64,000 nt of DNA from positions 26,953 to 90,952 of the forward strand of contig CAJWJK010000003.1 of NCBI GenBank assembly GCA_913041535.1, written 5' to 3'. Source of the DNA: an uncultured Alphaproteobacteria bacterium (GTDB lineage: Bacteria > Pseudomonadota > Alphaproteobacteria > VGEJ01). A program made the position numbers and the translations under genes. Below, piece after piece: positions 63,879-64,000 of this stretch; position 1 is the first letter of the stretch, and each line of letters begins with the position of its first letter. The notes beneath the pieces were generated by a model. The model was not told the DNA's origin. It saw only the letters and a program-made list of their open reading frames with translations, and did not search any database.

Positions 63879-64000
63879 CTGCGCAACGTTGATGCCTAGT
63901 CGCTAATTAGTCACCTATAATTAAACTTGGACGATCACTATTCATCAACATATTAGCGCTGTATTAAATGAATAAATCAAGAGATCTATAAGTGAGTAAT

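Overview
The window looks like a compact alphaproteobacterial chromosome segment, judging by gene content and order. It holds replication and partition genes (dnaA-dnaN-recF-gyrB; mnmE-mnmG-rsmG-parA-parB), hslVU, and the rimP-nusA-ylxR-infB-rbfA-truB-rpsO-pnp block preceded by phoH-ybeY-lnt-metK-trmB. Other blocks are mutM-ubiE-ubiB-coaBC, a lutABC-type locus, hldD-hldE, and a rubrerythrin / Fe-S (CCG-type) / DUF3501 redox cluster. I saw no CRISPR array, transposase, prophage, rRNA or tRNA. Most of the window is ordinary core genome and no clearly new multi-gene system is evident. Best leads: (1) parA has no ATG/GTG/TTG upstream of its Walker A motif and probably starts at an SD-preceded ATT; (2) mnmE probably starts at a CTG overlapping the upstream stop (CTGA); (3) a groES with a perfect CIRCE operator has no groEL next to it; (4) a nucleoside hydrolase gene is bounded by zero-spacing start/start (CATATG) and stop/stop (TGATCA) junctions; (5) a MucR-like gene at the right edge looks frameshifted or decayed; (6) the gap between ogt and groES holds two strong inverted repeats; (7) a three-gene erythrin/Fe-S/DUF3501 cluster has an unusual CSG substitution. 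All calls come from reading the sequence and from family knowledge; no searches were run.
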